Source: an uncultured Lachnospiraceae bacterium (lineage in GTDB: Bacteria; Bacillota; Clostridia; Lachnospirales; Lachnospiraceae). From it: 64,000 bases of DNA. Location of the stretch: the NCBI GenBank assembly GCA_947625775.1, contig CANQPM010000004.1, positions 124,001 to 188,000 on the forward strand, given 5' to 3'. The position numbers and the translations under genes were made by a program. Shown here one piece after another: positions 1-8,523 of this stretch; position 1 is the stretch's first letter, and every line of letters begins with the position of its first letter. A model generated the notes under the pieces. It saw only the letters and a list, made by a program, of their open reading frames with translations. It did not search any database and was not told the origin of the DNA.

Positions 1-2
1 AT

Positions 3-2084
3 GTAGCGCTCCACGAAAACGCCCACAAAAAACGCCGCGACCATTTAATCAAGCCGATTGCATATCTGCTTCTTTCGGTGTACTGGTTCAATCCCGTGAT
101 ATGGATAGCGTACTGTCTGCTGTGCAGGGACATAGAGCTTGCGTGCGACGAAAAGGTAATCCGCAGGCTTGGAGCAGACAACAGATGCGCATATTCCGAG
201 GCGCTCCTTGCCTGTTCAGTGAGCAGAAAAACAATCGCCGCCTGCCCCATAGCCTTTGGCGAAGTCGGCATCAAAGCGCGGATAAAAAATATTTTGGATT
301 ACAAAAAGCCCACCTTCTGGATAATAGCCGCAGCCGTGGCGGTATGCGTGGCCGTACCCGTCTGCTTTATGACGCAGAAGAAAAATGACACAGCTGTCAG
401 CGGCACAGTGAGCATAGACGACTCAGAAATATTCAAATTAACTCTGCCCGCAGACCTCGCCGAAAGGCTTTTATGGAAAACGGAAGACGGCAAAAACCTT
501 GTATTTTATGAAAGCAGCGGCAAATACGAAATCGGACGTATGGAAGCAGTGCTTGAAGACGACATTTATTCACGCTTCAATAAGGATGCAAATCCAGACG
601 CAAAAGAATACTATACTATAGGCAGCTATGGAAAAAACAATAAGATAGAAACCCTCGTGAACACCTCACATACGACGCATGAATACTATTACAATGAGCC
701 GGAAAGCAACGCAGAAGCTCCGAGCTATGAAATCCCTGCCGAGGGCATTGCGGAATTTTATGAAGGGACTGTAGACGCGGGGACAGTCCTCATTCCAAAC
801 GCCGACGGCACGCACACGCCCGAAAAGCTGCCAAATGCGGGTGAGGAATTTAAAGGAGAAAGAGTAGAGAAAGACGAGGACAGTACAGGGACAGCAGAAA
901 CAGACACAAATACCGAAACAGAATATATAATAGAGGACAATAACAGCAATAGCATAATACACGAAGGAAAAGCGGAATTTGTCGCAAACGAACCGCTGAC
1001 ATATGAATACTGCTACCTTTTCATACCGCAGAAAAGCGACGCTTGGGGCGATGAGCTTGCCGAGGAATGTGTGGCGCTACAGACAGAGCTTATAAGTCTG
1101 CTTGGCACAGTGACAGTAAACGAGCTTGTCGCCACAGACACATTAGTCACGGCGGAAACCAGCGCCGAAAGCACTGATACCAAAAGCATACAGCAGTCCC
1201 AGATAGAAAAATGGGCAACAGCATTCTGCGCAAGGAACGGAGCCGTAATCGCCGAGATGGCTGACGAAGCCGTATGCGCCCAGTTTGGCGAAAAAGAGCT
1301 GCTTATAAAAGGCACAAATGAAGACGGCAGCAGCTACGCTTCATTTGGCTGGTCAAGCCCGTGGCCGTGGGAGCAGGAGGGGAGCTATCGCATAATAGAC
1401 CTTACCGACAGCACAGCGACAATATTGTACTACGCATGGACATCAGATCCGCACGTGACCGTATGGCGCGAGGAGCTTGGCTTTGAAACAAAAAATGACA
1501 ATATTGTCATAAAATCCGAAAACTTTGAAATTCTTGACGCGATATGCACATCAGAGGAATTTTACAAGGCGTATCCCGACGGCATCATAAACGGCACAGC
1601 TATGGATTACACGGCAAACGGCGCGGGCGAGAGCCTGAAAAACAGCATAATGGAAAGCAGGCTGCTCCACCCTGCCGAAGCCGCAAAAAATCTGCTCAAC
1701 ATACTGGACAATTCAAACAAGGTTGATGCCACGACAGTCTATTATGATGATATAGAAAACAGCGCAAAAGTCACCTTTACATTCAAGCTCGACCACAAAA
1801 GCGTAAGCGTAAAGATGATACAGCCCTACGGCAAGGACGGCATATGGGTACCGCAGACAGACGCGCCGATTGGTGACAGGTTCATATCAGGAGTAGTCAA
1901 CACAGACGTGATCGAGGTACGCAAGACGCCTTCAGAAACAGCCGAGGTAATAGGCATACTTCCAGAAGGAAGGTTGGTAACTTTTGAAATGCTTTCAGAG
2001 GACGGTGATTTTTATAAAATATCAACAGAAAATGACGGCGAAACAATACAAGGCTATGTAAAAAAAGAGTACATAGATAAATAA
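3..2084 (+). CDS. BlaR1-like M56 peptidase protein with C-terminal SH3 domain, 5' partial
   Basis: The reading frame is open from base 3, so the gene starts outside the window and 693 residues are visible. A zinc-protease HExxH motif (HENAH, bases 12-26) followed by WFNPVIW and ELACDEKVI identifies the M56/BlaR1 peptidase domain. These proteins are membrane sensors that cleave a BlaI-type repressor. One hydrophobic segment (around base 318-378) then leads to a long, acidic, low-complexity extracellular region. The last 65 residues look like a bacterial SH3 domain (VIEVRKTPSETAEVIGILP, ending QGYVKKEYIDK), which would bind cell wall or peptide. Codons are unusually rich in A and C. Most likely an envelope-stress sensor. 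The BlaI partner is not visible and may lie upstream. Confidence 0.8.
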   Translation, partial: VALHENAHKKRRDHLIKPIAYLLLSVYWFNPVIWIAYCLLCRDIELACDEKVIRRLGADNRCAYSEALLACSVSRKTIAACPIAFGEVGIKARIKNILDYKKPTFWIIAAAVAVCVAVPVCFMTQKKNDTAVSGTVSIDDSEIFKLTLPADLAERLLWKTEDGKNLVFYESSGKYEIGRMEAVLEDDIYSRFNKDANPDAKEYYTIGSYGKNNKIETLVNTSHTTHEYYYNEPESNAEAPSYEIPAEGIAEFYEGTVDAGTVLIPNADGTHTPEKLPNAGEEFKGERVEKDEDSTGTAETDTNTETEYIIEDNNSNSIIHEGKAEFVANEPLTYEYCYLFIPQKSDAWGDELAEECVALQTELISLLGTVTVNELVATDTLVTAETSAESTDTKSIQQSQIEKWATAFCARNGAVIAEMADEAVCAQFGEKELLIKGTNEDGSSYASFGWSSPWPWEQEGSYRIIDLTDSTATILYYAWTSDPHVTVWREELGFETKNDNIVIKSENFEILDAICTSEEFYKAYPDGIINGTAMDYTANGAGESLKNSIMESRLLHPAEAAKNLLNILDNSNKVDATTVYYDDIENSAKVTFTFKLDHKSVSVKMIQPYGKDGIWVPQTDAPIGDRFISGVVNTDVIEVRKTPSETAEVIGILPEGRLVTFEMLSEDGDFYKISTENDGETIQGYVKKEYIDK

Positions 2085-2105
2085 ATTGGAAAGGGGGTAA
2101 AAAGC

Positions 2106-2348
2106 ATGAAAAAGGGTAAAAAATTATTTGCAGCGTTATCATTAGCTGCCATAATGGGCATAGCAGCCGCGGGCTATTCAAGCATAAGCGCGCAGGCATC
2201 AGCAGCCGCAGTAATAACTCTGCCAGGCGCGCCCAAAATAGCGGACATACTATCTGAACAGGGCGGCTATTACAAAGTATCAGCGAAAAGCAACGGCAAA
2301 ACAGTCCAAGGCTATGTAAAAAAAGAATATGTGCATACAATCAAATAG
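2106..2348 (+). CDS. small secreted SH3-like protein
   Basis: An 80-aa protein with a strong signal peptide (MKKGKK, hydrophobic stretch, then SISAQASA cleavage region). The mature part is only about 50 residues: LSEQGGYYKVSAKSNGK followed by VQGYVKKEYVHTIK. This matches the end of the upstream gene (IQGYVKKEYIDK), so it is a free-standing, truncated copy of the same SH3 domain. It starts 21 bases after the upstream stop, behind a GGAAAGGGGG ribosome site, and is therefore probably co-transcribed with the sensor. It may be a decoy or accessory ligand for the sensor, or simply a duplication remnant. Function unknown. Confidence 0.65.
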   Translation: MKKGKKLFAALSLAAIMGIAAAGYSSISAQASAAAVITLPGAPKIADILSEQGGYYKVSAKSNGKTVQGYVKKEYVHTIK

Positions 2349-2390
2349 ACATACAATGTCCAATCGCTGATTTTAACACAGACGCTTATA

Positions 2391-2415
2391 ACCGTCGGCA
2401 AATTTTGCCGACGGT
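2391..2415 (+). terminator. strong hairpin after the SH3 gene
   Basis: Perfect inverted repeat ACCGTCGGCAA / TTGCCGACGGT with a very short AT loop, 43 bases after the SH3 gene stop. There is no real U-run (CTTGC follows), so it may be a weak terminator or an RNA-stabilising hairpin. Confidence 0.5.
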
Positions 2416-2443
2416 CTTGCAATATGTTTGTATAGTAAAAAAA

Positions 2444-2473
2444 TCAAACCTACAGCATTCAAACCTACAGCAT
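2444..2473. repeat. 15-bp tandem duplication
   Basis: Two head-to-tail copies of TCAAACCTACAGCAT. The rest of the 2416-2563 gap is AT-rich and probably holds the promoter of the next gene. Nothing else is seen in it. Confidence 0.8.
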
Positions 2474-2563
2474 ATAGCATTAGGATTTTACGCTGTTGAT
2501 TTTTAGAGCTTTGTATGACATAATGATAATATATAAATTTTACCCAAAAGGAGAGGTGTAAAA

Positions 2564-3103
2564 ATGGAATTTTTAAAACGAAATGCAAATGTCATTATTA
2601 TCTGTCTGCTTGAAGCTCTGATTGGAGTTTTGCTGCTGGTGGATCCGGTTGCCTTTACATCAGGCATTATCATCGCTGTGGGAATCGCCCTGCTGGTTGC
2701 GGGCGTAATCAGCATTGTCGGCTATTTCAGCACTGATGCTGTGGAGGCAGCGCTCAGAGGGGCACTTGCGAAGGGGCTTGCGCTGATTTTGGCAGGTATT
2801 TTCTGCGTAGCGCGCCCCACATGGTTTATCGAGGCATTCCCGCTTATTACAATTCTTTACGGCGTAGTTATTCTGGCGGCGGGCCTGTTCAAAGTACAGT
2901 GGGCGGCGGATTTGCTCAGGATGAAAACAGGAAGATGGTTTCTCCCCGCAATCAGCGCGGCAGTATCCATAATCTGCGCTGTCATAATCCTGTCCAATCC
3001 GTTTGCGTCTACTCTTGTGCTGTGGATGTTTGTCGGTATTTCGCTTATCATTGAGGCAGTGCTTGACGTAGTCGTACTGTTTTGCAATAGGAACAGGTAT
3101 TGA
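2564..3103 (+). CDS. DUF308 (HdeD-like) membrane protein
   Basis: A 179-aa integral membrane protein with about six hydrophobic helices arranged as two-helix repeats, each followed by a short polar turn (DPVAFTSG, ARPTWFIEA, SNPFASTLV). This internal repeat and length fit the HdeD/DUF308 family, whose members are implicated in acid or stress tolerance but have no proven reaction in Firmicutes. It has a GGAGAGG ribosome site six bases before ATG. It stands alone between two hairpins, so it is probably monocistronic. Confidence 0.8.
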   Translation: MEFLKRNANVIIICLLEALIGVLLLVDPVAFTSGIIIAVGIALLVAGVISIVGYFSTDAVEAALRGALAKGLALILAGIFCVARPTWFIEAFPLITILYGVVILAAGLFKVQWAADLLRMKTGRWFLPAISAAVSIICAVIILSNPFASTLVLWMFVGISLIIEAVLDVVVLFCNRNRY

Positions 3104-3123
3104 TTATAATTCGTTACAAAAAG

Positions 3124-3180
3124 CTCCCAATGCAAAGTGTCCTGTGCCATCAGACAGCTGTATTTTGCATTGGGAGTTTT
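3124..3180 (+). terminator. rho-independent terminator
   Basis: 13-bp perfect stem (CTCCCAATGCAAA, 3124-3136, with TTTGCATTGGGAG, 3164-3176) followed by TTTT, 20 bases after the DUF308 gene. The loop is long (27 bases). It can also end transcription of the convergent minus-strand gene. Confidence 0.7.
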
Positions 3181-3244
3181 CATGAATATATTCTTTTGTG
3201 ATTATTTTTACGTTCCTGTTTTTGTAAATATTGATTTTTAGCCT

Positions 3245-4954
3245 TTATCCTATACGGCATGTCTTTCCGCAGAACGCAAATCCATACTTGCGTATTCTTT
3301 CAACCGATATCCCTTTAGCCTCAAGAGCAGCGCTGTAGCGTTTCGCTTCAATCTGACCGAGTGCATTCTGGACAGTTTCGTAAAGCGTCTTTTCGTCTTC
3401 TGGATCATAGACCTTAAACTCTATGATTATCGCGTCGTCCTGTTTGTTCAGCGGTTCAAGCATCACATCATACCGCCCAAAGCCGCTTTCGCGGTTGGAG
3501 GTTATGACATATCTGTCCGCAAGGTCTACCATCAGTCCCAGCACAAAGCCATGATAAAAACGCTCTGGTTCAGAGTATTCTGACGGTTTATTTCCGACAT
3601 CAAAGCTGCTGAAGGTCGTGAGCGCTACTTTGTTCATGTAGCGGTTCATAGCCTTTTTATCATTTATAAGCAATGCCTTGATAAAGTCGTTGTAGGACAC
3701 CTTGGCGCTGCCGCCAAACCAGCCTTTTACCATGTCTAAGAACATAATTTCTACTTCCAGATTTGTTAAGCTCAAAGTGTATGATTTTCTTTTAAATCTT
3801 CCTAATTGCGCCAGCTTATCAATTTTAAGGTATCCTGTGGCTAACAGCAGGCTCCATACGGCATTTTCATTTTCATCTAACTGACTGAACACAATCTGTT
3901 CGTCTATTTCCGCCTCAAAGCTCCTGCCGGCTAAAAGCTCCTCCATGGTCTGCTTGATGTCGGCGCTGCCTTTCTGTATAAGCGAATTCACAAGACCATT
4001 TCCGCTTGTGTTTGACCAGTAAGTTTCATAACACCCGTTTTTGCTGACAAACGATATAATAGACCATGGATTGTAAATGTCAGCATGCGCGCCAAAGGTA
4101 AAGCCATCATACCATTTTTTCACGCCCTGCTTTTCATTTCCAAGCCCTTTCTGCTCCAGAACGTTAAACACTTCTTCTTCGGATAATCCAAAGCATAGGG
4201 CGTATTTATCAGATGTTGTCGTCACCACCTCAAGATTGTTCAGCCCAGAAAAAATGCTTTCCTTAGATATCCTTGTAATCCCTGTTATGATGCCCCTGTA
4301 AATATGGCTGTTTGTCTTGAACGTGGCATCAAAGAAACTTCTGAAAAAGCCGACAGCCTTGTCCCATGTTCCCGACAGCCATGCCTCCTGCATTGGTGTG
4401 TCGTATTCGTCGAGCAGTATGATTACCTTCTGTTTATAATGCTTTTCCAAATATATGCACAGGCTGTTAAGCGACGAATATGCCATATCGTCACTCATAT
4501 CATAAATCATTCGGTCAAAATAAGCTCTGTCCATATCATTGAATTCATCTGAAAACATAATTTCCCTGTATTCATTATAAATAATAGATATGCTCTTTTT
4601 TACGGCGGCTTTAATATCCTCGATGTCGCCGGTTTTGATTGCCGCAAAGCTTAAGAAAATCACTGGGAATGTCCCCTGCAGATGCCTGTACTTGTATTTC
4701 CCATCAGCGTCTTTGGCTTCCCACACGGCTTTTCCCTCAAACAAGTCCCCTCTGCCCGCGTATTTATTGGAGAAAAAGCACTCCACAGTGCTAAGGTTGA
4801 GCGTCTTCCCAAATCTGCGGGGTCTTGTTATGAGAGTAACTTTGTCACCGTATTCCCACCATTCGCTTATGAAATTTGTCTTGTCAATGTAAAGGATATT
4901 CTCTGTAATGACTTCCTCATAATTTTGATAACCCAGAGCTGGCCGACCTAACAT
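3245..4954 (-). CDS. AAA-ATPase-like / PD-(D/E)XK nuclease protein
   Basis: 569 residues from the ATG at 4954, which has a clear AGGGAGG ribosome site. An upstream in-frame TTG has none. The N-terminal half is the AAA-ATPase-like domain: a P-loop variant RPRRFGKT and a Walker B strand VIILLDEYDTP. The C-terminal part has the nuclease core RYDVMLEP followed by IIIEFKV (D...ExK) and the YETVQNALGQIEAKRY helix, as in the DUF1703 family. These two-domain proteins are abundant, multicopy genes in gut Clostridia and Bacteroidetes. Their function is unproven, with mobile-element or defence roles suggested. It is transcribed alone from its own promoter at 5000-5028. Codon use resembles the chromosome. 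Confidence 0.85.
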   Translation of the reverse strand: MLGRPALGYQNYEEVITENILYIDKTNFISEWWEYGDKVTLITRPRRFGKTLNLSTVECFFSNKYAGRGDLFEGKAVWEAKDADGKYKYRHLQGTFPVIFLSFAAIKTGDIEDIKAAVKKSISIIYNEYREIMFSDEFNDMDRAYFDRMIYDMSDDMAYSSLNSLCIYLEKHYKQKVIILLDEYDTPMQEAWLSGTWDKAVGFFRSFFDATFKTNSHIYRGIITGITRISKESIFSGLNNLEVVTTTSDKYALCFGLSEEEVFNVLEQKGLGNEKQGVKKWYDGFTFGAHADIYNPWSIISFVSKNGCYETYWSNTSGNGLVNSLIQKGSADIKQTMEELLAGRSFEAEIDEQIVFSQLDENENAVWSLLLATGYLKIDKLAQLGRFKRKSYTLSLTNLEVEIMFLDMVKGWFGGSAKVSYNDFIKALLINDKKAMNRYMNKVALTTFSSFDVGNKPSEYSEPERFYHGFVLGLMVDLADRYVITSNRESGFGRYDVMLEPLNKQDDAIIIEFKVYDPEDEKTLYETVQNALGQIEAKRYSAALEAKGISVERIRKYGFAFCGKTCRIG

Positions 4955-4999
4955 ATGAGTCCCTCCCTGCAATTAATTAACCGTTTTGTCCATAATCCC

Positions 5000-5028
5000 A
5001 TTATAGCCGTTCAACCCGTGTTTCACAA
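5000..5028 (-). promoter_or_regulatory. sigma-70-type promoter for the ATPase/nuclease gene
   Basis: On the minus strand: TTGTGA, 17-base spacer, TATAAT, about 45 bases before the start codon. The remainder of the 4955-5348 gap is AT-rich. It holds a TATAAT at 5153-5158 facing the sigma gene and a 12-bp palindrome CAATCGCGATTG near 5228. No other gene is seen there. Confidence 0.65.
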
Positions 5029-5348
5029 CAATTTTTTCCTGATGCAAGGTATTAAAAAAGTTTCACAGAAGTGAAAAGTTTATTTCTGCTTTGAAAGGGG
5101 CAAAGTAGATTTTAGTCTTAAAAAAATTTTCACAAAAAACGACAGAGAGAATTATAATTACTGTAATAATGCTGTTACCTTTTTGCTATTAAAAACATCT
5201 AATATATGTACACACCAGAAAGCTTCAATCGCGATTGAGCCAAAACCTACATAAAAACAAAAACTAAATAACATAGCGCGCCATATTGCCATATTTTGCC
5301 AAAGAACGCCCAAAATGGAGTATGGCAGCTAAGAAAGCAGGGTTCCCA

Positions 5349-5825
5349 ATGACTAAGGAGCAGTTCACCACAAAAATACTTGCCCTTGAAAAAAGCATGT
5401 ACCACACTGCCATAGCCGTGCTGAAAAATGACGATGACTGCGCAGATGCAATGCAGAACGCGATTATGCTTGCATATAAAAATCTGCCAAGCCTTAAAAA
5501 GCCTGAGTTTTTCAACACATGGCTTACGCGCATACTTTTAAACGAGTGCTATAAGATAATCCGCTCGCGCAGAAATACAGTCGAATACGAGGATTATCTT
5601 GAACCGGCGCAGGACGCGGGTAGCGGCAGCCTTGAAAGTTCCGAGCTGTTTGGTGAAATAATGCAGCTGGGCGAAAGCTACAGAGTGCCCATAGTCCTGC
5701 ACTATATTGAGGGCTACTCCGTAAAGGAAACAGCCGCAATGCTAGGCGCTACGCCTGCAGCCGTCAAACAGCGCCTTTTAAGGGCAAGGAAAATCTTAAA
5801 GGAAAGGTTTGGTGAAAGACTATGA
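5349..5825 (+). CDS. ECF-type RNA polymerase sigma factor
   Basis: 158 residues from the chosen ATG. Region 2 is seen in DDDCADAMQNAIMLAYKNLP and FFNTWLTRILLNECYKIIR. Region 4 is the helix-turn-helix GYSVKETAAMLGATPAAVKQRLLRARKILKE. The size fits SigV/SigW-like ECF factors. The start is uncertain: the frame is open upstream to 5286 with an ATG at 5322 too, but MTKEQFTTKILALEKSMYHTA is the usual family beginning and GCAGGG precedes it. The stop overlaps the next start (ATGA), showing translational coupling to the membrane anti-sigma factor. Expected to be held inactive until an envelope signal. Confidence 0.85.
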   Translation: MTKEQFTTKILALEKSMYHTAIAVLKNDDDCADAMQNAIMLAYKNLPSLKKPEFFNTWLTRILLNECYKIIRSRRNTVEYEDYLEPAQDAGSGSLESSELFGEIMQLGESYRVPIVLHYIEGYSVKETAAMLGATPAAVKQRLLRARKILKERFGERL

Positions 5826-7015
5826 AAAAAAATATGTCAGACAAGTTTCCCGAGGTGTCCGCAAAAGTCCACAGAGCGGTTTTGGACACGTTAGACGCGC
5901 TTCCAAGCCTAAATCCAATAACAGAAAACGAAAAGGAGAATAAAGCTATGTTCAAAAACAGAAAAAACAGATACGCAGCCGCCGTAATCGGCGCGGCAGT
6001 CCTCGCCGCAGGCTCAATCACAGGCTATGCCGCGCTCAAATACCTCACGCCGTCGCAGGCCGCCCTCGAGCTTGACGACAATAAGCTTGCCAAGGCATTT
6101 GAAGGCGAAAACGCAATACTCATAAACGAAACGCAGAAATACGACGACTACACAATATCGCTCCTCGGCGTGGCAAGCGGCGCTGACATCAGCGACTATA
6201 TCTCGCCAGATGCGGCGCTTGGCGACAAGACAATGTACGCTGTACTCACAATGGAAAAAACAGACGGCGCGCCAATGCCTGATACAAGCTCCGATGAATA
6301 CGGCTCATATACGTTTTTTGCCTCGCCATACATTCAAGGGCTTGCGCCAAAGGATTTCAATATCTACACTCTCGGCACAGGCTATAGCGAGTTTGTAAAG
6401 GACGGAGTGCAGTACCGCCTGCTTGAATTTGACGACATTTCCATATTCGCGGACAGGACAATTTATATTGGCGTAAGCGAAGGCATGTCATATGACATCT
6501 CGGCATATATATTTGACGATACGACAGGGGAAATAAGCAAAAACCCCGACTACAGCGGCATAAACGCCCTGTTTACGCTTCCAATCGACAAATCCTGCGC
6601 GGACGAAAAAGCGGCGCAGGAATGTATCGACAAAATCAACGCCGAAATGCACCCAAGCGAAAGCGACAAGCATTCAAGCCAGCCCGAAATGACAGACGAG
6701 GAGAATGAGCTTGACGCATTTATGAGCCAAATCACAGGCGAAAACATAGGAGAATATCTGGAAAGAGTAGAGAGTACAGTCCAAACCCTTACGCCAGACA
6801 AAGACAATTACCTCGAGTATTCATGGGAGCTTGAATCGGGCGCGGGCGGCAATGAAAGGCTGCTCCTTGACTGGATAGACATTGCGCCAGGTGAGACGAA
6901 GCTGCTCGGCTGGTCGTCATCAGGCGGCACAATAGAAGGGCTGTGCGTTCCGACGCTCACGGACAACGGCGACGGCACATACACCTTTGCGGCTTATATA
7001 TATGGGCAGGATTAA
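5822..7015 (+). CDS. putative membrane anti-sigma factor (DUF4179-like)
   Basis: 397 residues with a short cytoplasmic N-terminus (about 45 aa), one transmembrane helix (AAVIGAAVLAAGSITGYAAL), and a large extracellular domain. The architecture and the four-base overlap with the ECF sigma gene make it the cognate anti-sigma factor. The N-terminus contains MKKNMSDKFPEVSAKVHRAVLDTLDAL, which would bind the sigma. There is no zinc-binding HxxxCxxC motif, so it is not a ZAS-type anti-sigma. Its outer domain presumably senses the signal. The C-terminal 60 residues (DWIDIAPGETKLLGWSSSGG onward) look like a separate small beta domain. The ligand is unknown. Confidence 0.75.
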   Translation: MKKNMSDKFPEVSAKVHRAVLDTLDALPSLNPITENEKENKAMFKNRKNRYAAAVIGAAVLAAGSITGYAALKYLTPSQAALELDDNKLAKAFEGENAILINETQKYDDYTISLLGVASGADISDYISPDAALGDKTMYAVLTMEKTDGAPMPDTSSDEYGSYTFFASPYIQGLAPKDFNIYTLGTGYSEFVKDGVQYRLLEFDDISIFADRTIYIGVSEGMSYDISAYIFDDTTGEISKNPDYSGINALFTLPIDKSCADEKAAQECIDKINAEMHPSESDKHSSQPEMTDEENELDAFMSQITGENIGEYLERVESTVQTLTPDKDNYLEYSWELESGAGGNERLLLDWIDIAPGETKLLGWSSSGGTIEGLCVPTLTDNGDGTYTFAAYIYGQD

Positions 7016-7167
7016 AAAATAAAACAAAAAATATTTATTTTCTATTGTTTATGGGATTTCTTTCTGATAAAATAAATGTGTTTAGACAGCAAGCCTGCAG
7101 CGGCGCCGCTTTGCGGGCTTGCGATATTAAAAGCGGTGCAGAAACGGCGGCATGGTGGTAAATTAAG

Positions 7168-7272
7168 ATGAAGGACAAAATACTGCAGGATTGCAGGCGG
7201 GCTTTAAAAAATCATTTTTCAAGGACAAACAAAAATGCGGCAGCAGCCAGCTTAGACAATAATTTTAAATAG
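7168..7272 (+). CDS. possible 34-aa small peptide
   Basis: ATG AAG GAC ... TAG encodes MKDKILQDCRRALKNHFSRT and 14 further residues. It is basic, has one Cys and no signal peptide. It is followed within eight bases by a good terminator, which suggests a transcript ends here. The ribosome site is poor (GGTGGTAAATTAAG). A long imperfect palindrome lies just upstream (GCAAGCC...GGCTTGC, about 7090-7124). It may be a real small gene or only the 3' part of the sigma operon mRNA. The rest of the 7016-7438 gap shows nothing recognisable. Confidence 0.25.
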   Translation: MKDKILQDCRRALKNHFSRTNKNAAAASLDNNFK

Positions 7273-7280
7273 ACACTACA

Positions 7281-7310
7281 AAAAACCTCGGCGGGATAGT
7301 CGGGGTTTTT
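7281..7310 (+). terminator. rho-independent terminator
   Basis: Stem AAAAACCTCG / CGGGGTTTTT (10 bp with one G-U pair) ending in five T. It terminates transcripts from the sigma/anti-sigma operon or the small ORF. Confidence 0.75.
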
Positions 7311-7438
7311 AATTTGCCTGATAATTGCAATTCGAGGACAATAAAGTACAATACAGGGACACACTACTTCACAAATTTAAAAAATGTGATATTTTATACA
7401 TATAGCAGAGGTAAGCAAAAATTTATGAAGCCCAGCGC

Positions 7439-7783
7439 TTAATTGTTTCGGCGCCTGCTAATGGAGAGAATAATGTCGAGCGCAAGCTGGCGGTCATCTT
7501 CATTCATATTTTCCAGCAGTGAGATTATCTCCTGCGTCTGCGGCGCAAGTCGGTACGCCCCCGATTTGGCGGACAGGTCGTAGAGCAGATAATCAATACC
7601 TACATCTAAGCCGTTCGCTATAGTACATAGTGTTTTTAATGCGGGCATGCTGTTGCCTGTTTCGATACGGCTTAAGCTGCTGACGGAAATAGAACATTTT
7701 TCAGCGAGCTGCTCCTGCGTCAAGCCTCTGGTAATTCGGGCGCAGGTTATGCGTTTACCGATTAAAATCGCAATGTTTTCCAC
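7439..7783 (-). CDS. XRE-family helix-turn-helix regulator
   Basis: 114 residues starting at GTG with AAGGAG nine bases upstream. Residues about 8-60 form the classical lambda-repressor/Xre fold: IGKRITCARITRGLTQEQLA, then CSISVSSLSRIETGNSMPALKTL. The C-terminal tail (ISLLENMNEDDRQLALDIILSISRRR) resembles the tails of small SinR/Rgg-like repressors. It diverges from the gene at 7935. The 150-base shared spacer holds three copies of a CGCNTAGTA-type repeat that are the likely operators. Probably an autoregulated repressor of the divergent unit. Confidence 0.8.
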   Translation of the reverse strand: MENIAILIGKRITCARITRGLTQEQLAEKCSISVSSLSRIETGNSMPALKTLCTIANGLDVGIDYLLYDLSAKSGAYRLAPQTQEIISLLENMNEDDRQLALDIILSISRRRNN

Positions 7784-7848
7784 GTTTTCACGCTCCTTGG
7801 TTTAACAAAAGTTTAGCAATATAAACTGGAAATGTGAAATACACAAAA

Positions 7849-7918
7849 CGCTTAGTACATTTACAAATACGCGTAGTTAAATCTGCGCTTTACATAAATA
7901 ACAATATGCGCATAGTAC
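7849..7918. promoter_or_regulatory. three direct repeats between divergent genes, candidate operators
   Basis: CGCTTAGTAC (7849-7858), CGCGTAGTTA (7870-7879) and CGCATAGTAC (7909-7918) share CGCNTAGT. The first two are 21 bases apart (two helical turns), and the third sits next to the ribosome site of the 7935 gene. This is typical placement for a repressor-controlled divergent promoter. Confidence 0.55.
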
Positions 7919-7934
7919 GCGGAAATGGGGTAAA

Positions 7935-8477
7935 ATGGATTCACTTAACAATGTAACACAGATGGAGCTTATGACAGATGCCTTAATGATGACCTTTTCG
8001 GTTCTGCACTATGTAGGAAAATCAGTGGGAGGCGTGATGGAACAAAGCATTCAGTGGCTTACGCTTATGTATGATGCCACAAAAGATGAAAAATACAGAA
8101 TTATATTAAAGGCGGAGATTATGGCGTATATGAACATGGGATTTTCAATGCCAAAAGAAAATGCCATAATAGCCGACGCAATCAATAGGGAAAGCATTTT
8201 GGATGAGCTGTACGGGCTTAGGCGCGGAAAGAGGATATGCCTTACAAAGACACAGGTGCGTTCAATGATTGGCAAATGGAAACCCTCAAAGACTTCACCG
8301 ATGACAATAAACCAAGTGGTTGACGATATAATAGAAAAGGTAAGGAATAAGCAGCTTGGCACATACAGATATTCCTGCCATTCAGACGAGACTGATTCAT
8401 ATGAGCTTGTAATTACCGAAAATGAAAGCTTTTTTTGGGACATAAGAAACTACAGATTTTATGTGTTTGAAAAATAG
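7935..8477 (+). CDS. uncharacterised 180-aa protein
   Basis: I do not recognise a family. The protein is soluble and mixed alpha/beta. The N-terminal half is helical (SIQWLTLMYDATKDEKYRI), a basic central stretch follows (LYGLRRGKRICLTKTQVRSM), and the end is beta-rich (YELVITENESFFWDIRNYRFYVFEK). It starts at an ATG behind GGGGT, immediately downstream of the repeat operators, and lies 46 bases before the LytTR regulator. It could be the first gene of the lanthipeptide regulatory operon, or a separate unit controlled by the divergent XRE protein. No catalytic motif is visible. Confidence 0.65.
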   Translation: MDSLNNVTQMELMTDALMMTFSVLHYVGKSVGGVMEQSIQWLTLMYDATKDEKYRIILKAEIMAYMNMGFSMPKENAIIADAINRESILDELYGLRRGKRICLTKTQVRSMIGKWKPSKTSPMTINQVVDDIIEKVRNKQLGTYRYSCHSDETDSYELVITENESFFWDIRNYRFYVFEK

Positions 8478-8523
8478 AAATTGTATTTAGATAGAGCCGT
8501 TAAATAAATGAAGGGATATTGAG

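Noticed and set aside
1-6. ATG at base 1 as a gene start
   Set aside because: It is followed directly by TAG. The real gene is open in the frame from base 3 and begins outside the window.
1897-2340. 147-aa minus-strand ORF opposite the sensor and SH3 genes
   Set aside because: Antisense shadow of two well-supported genes, with low-complexity Leu/Phe composition and no ribosome site.
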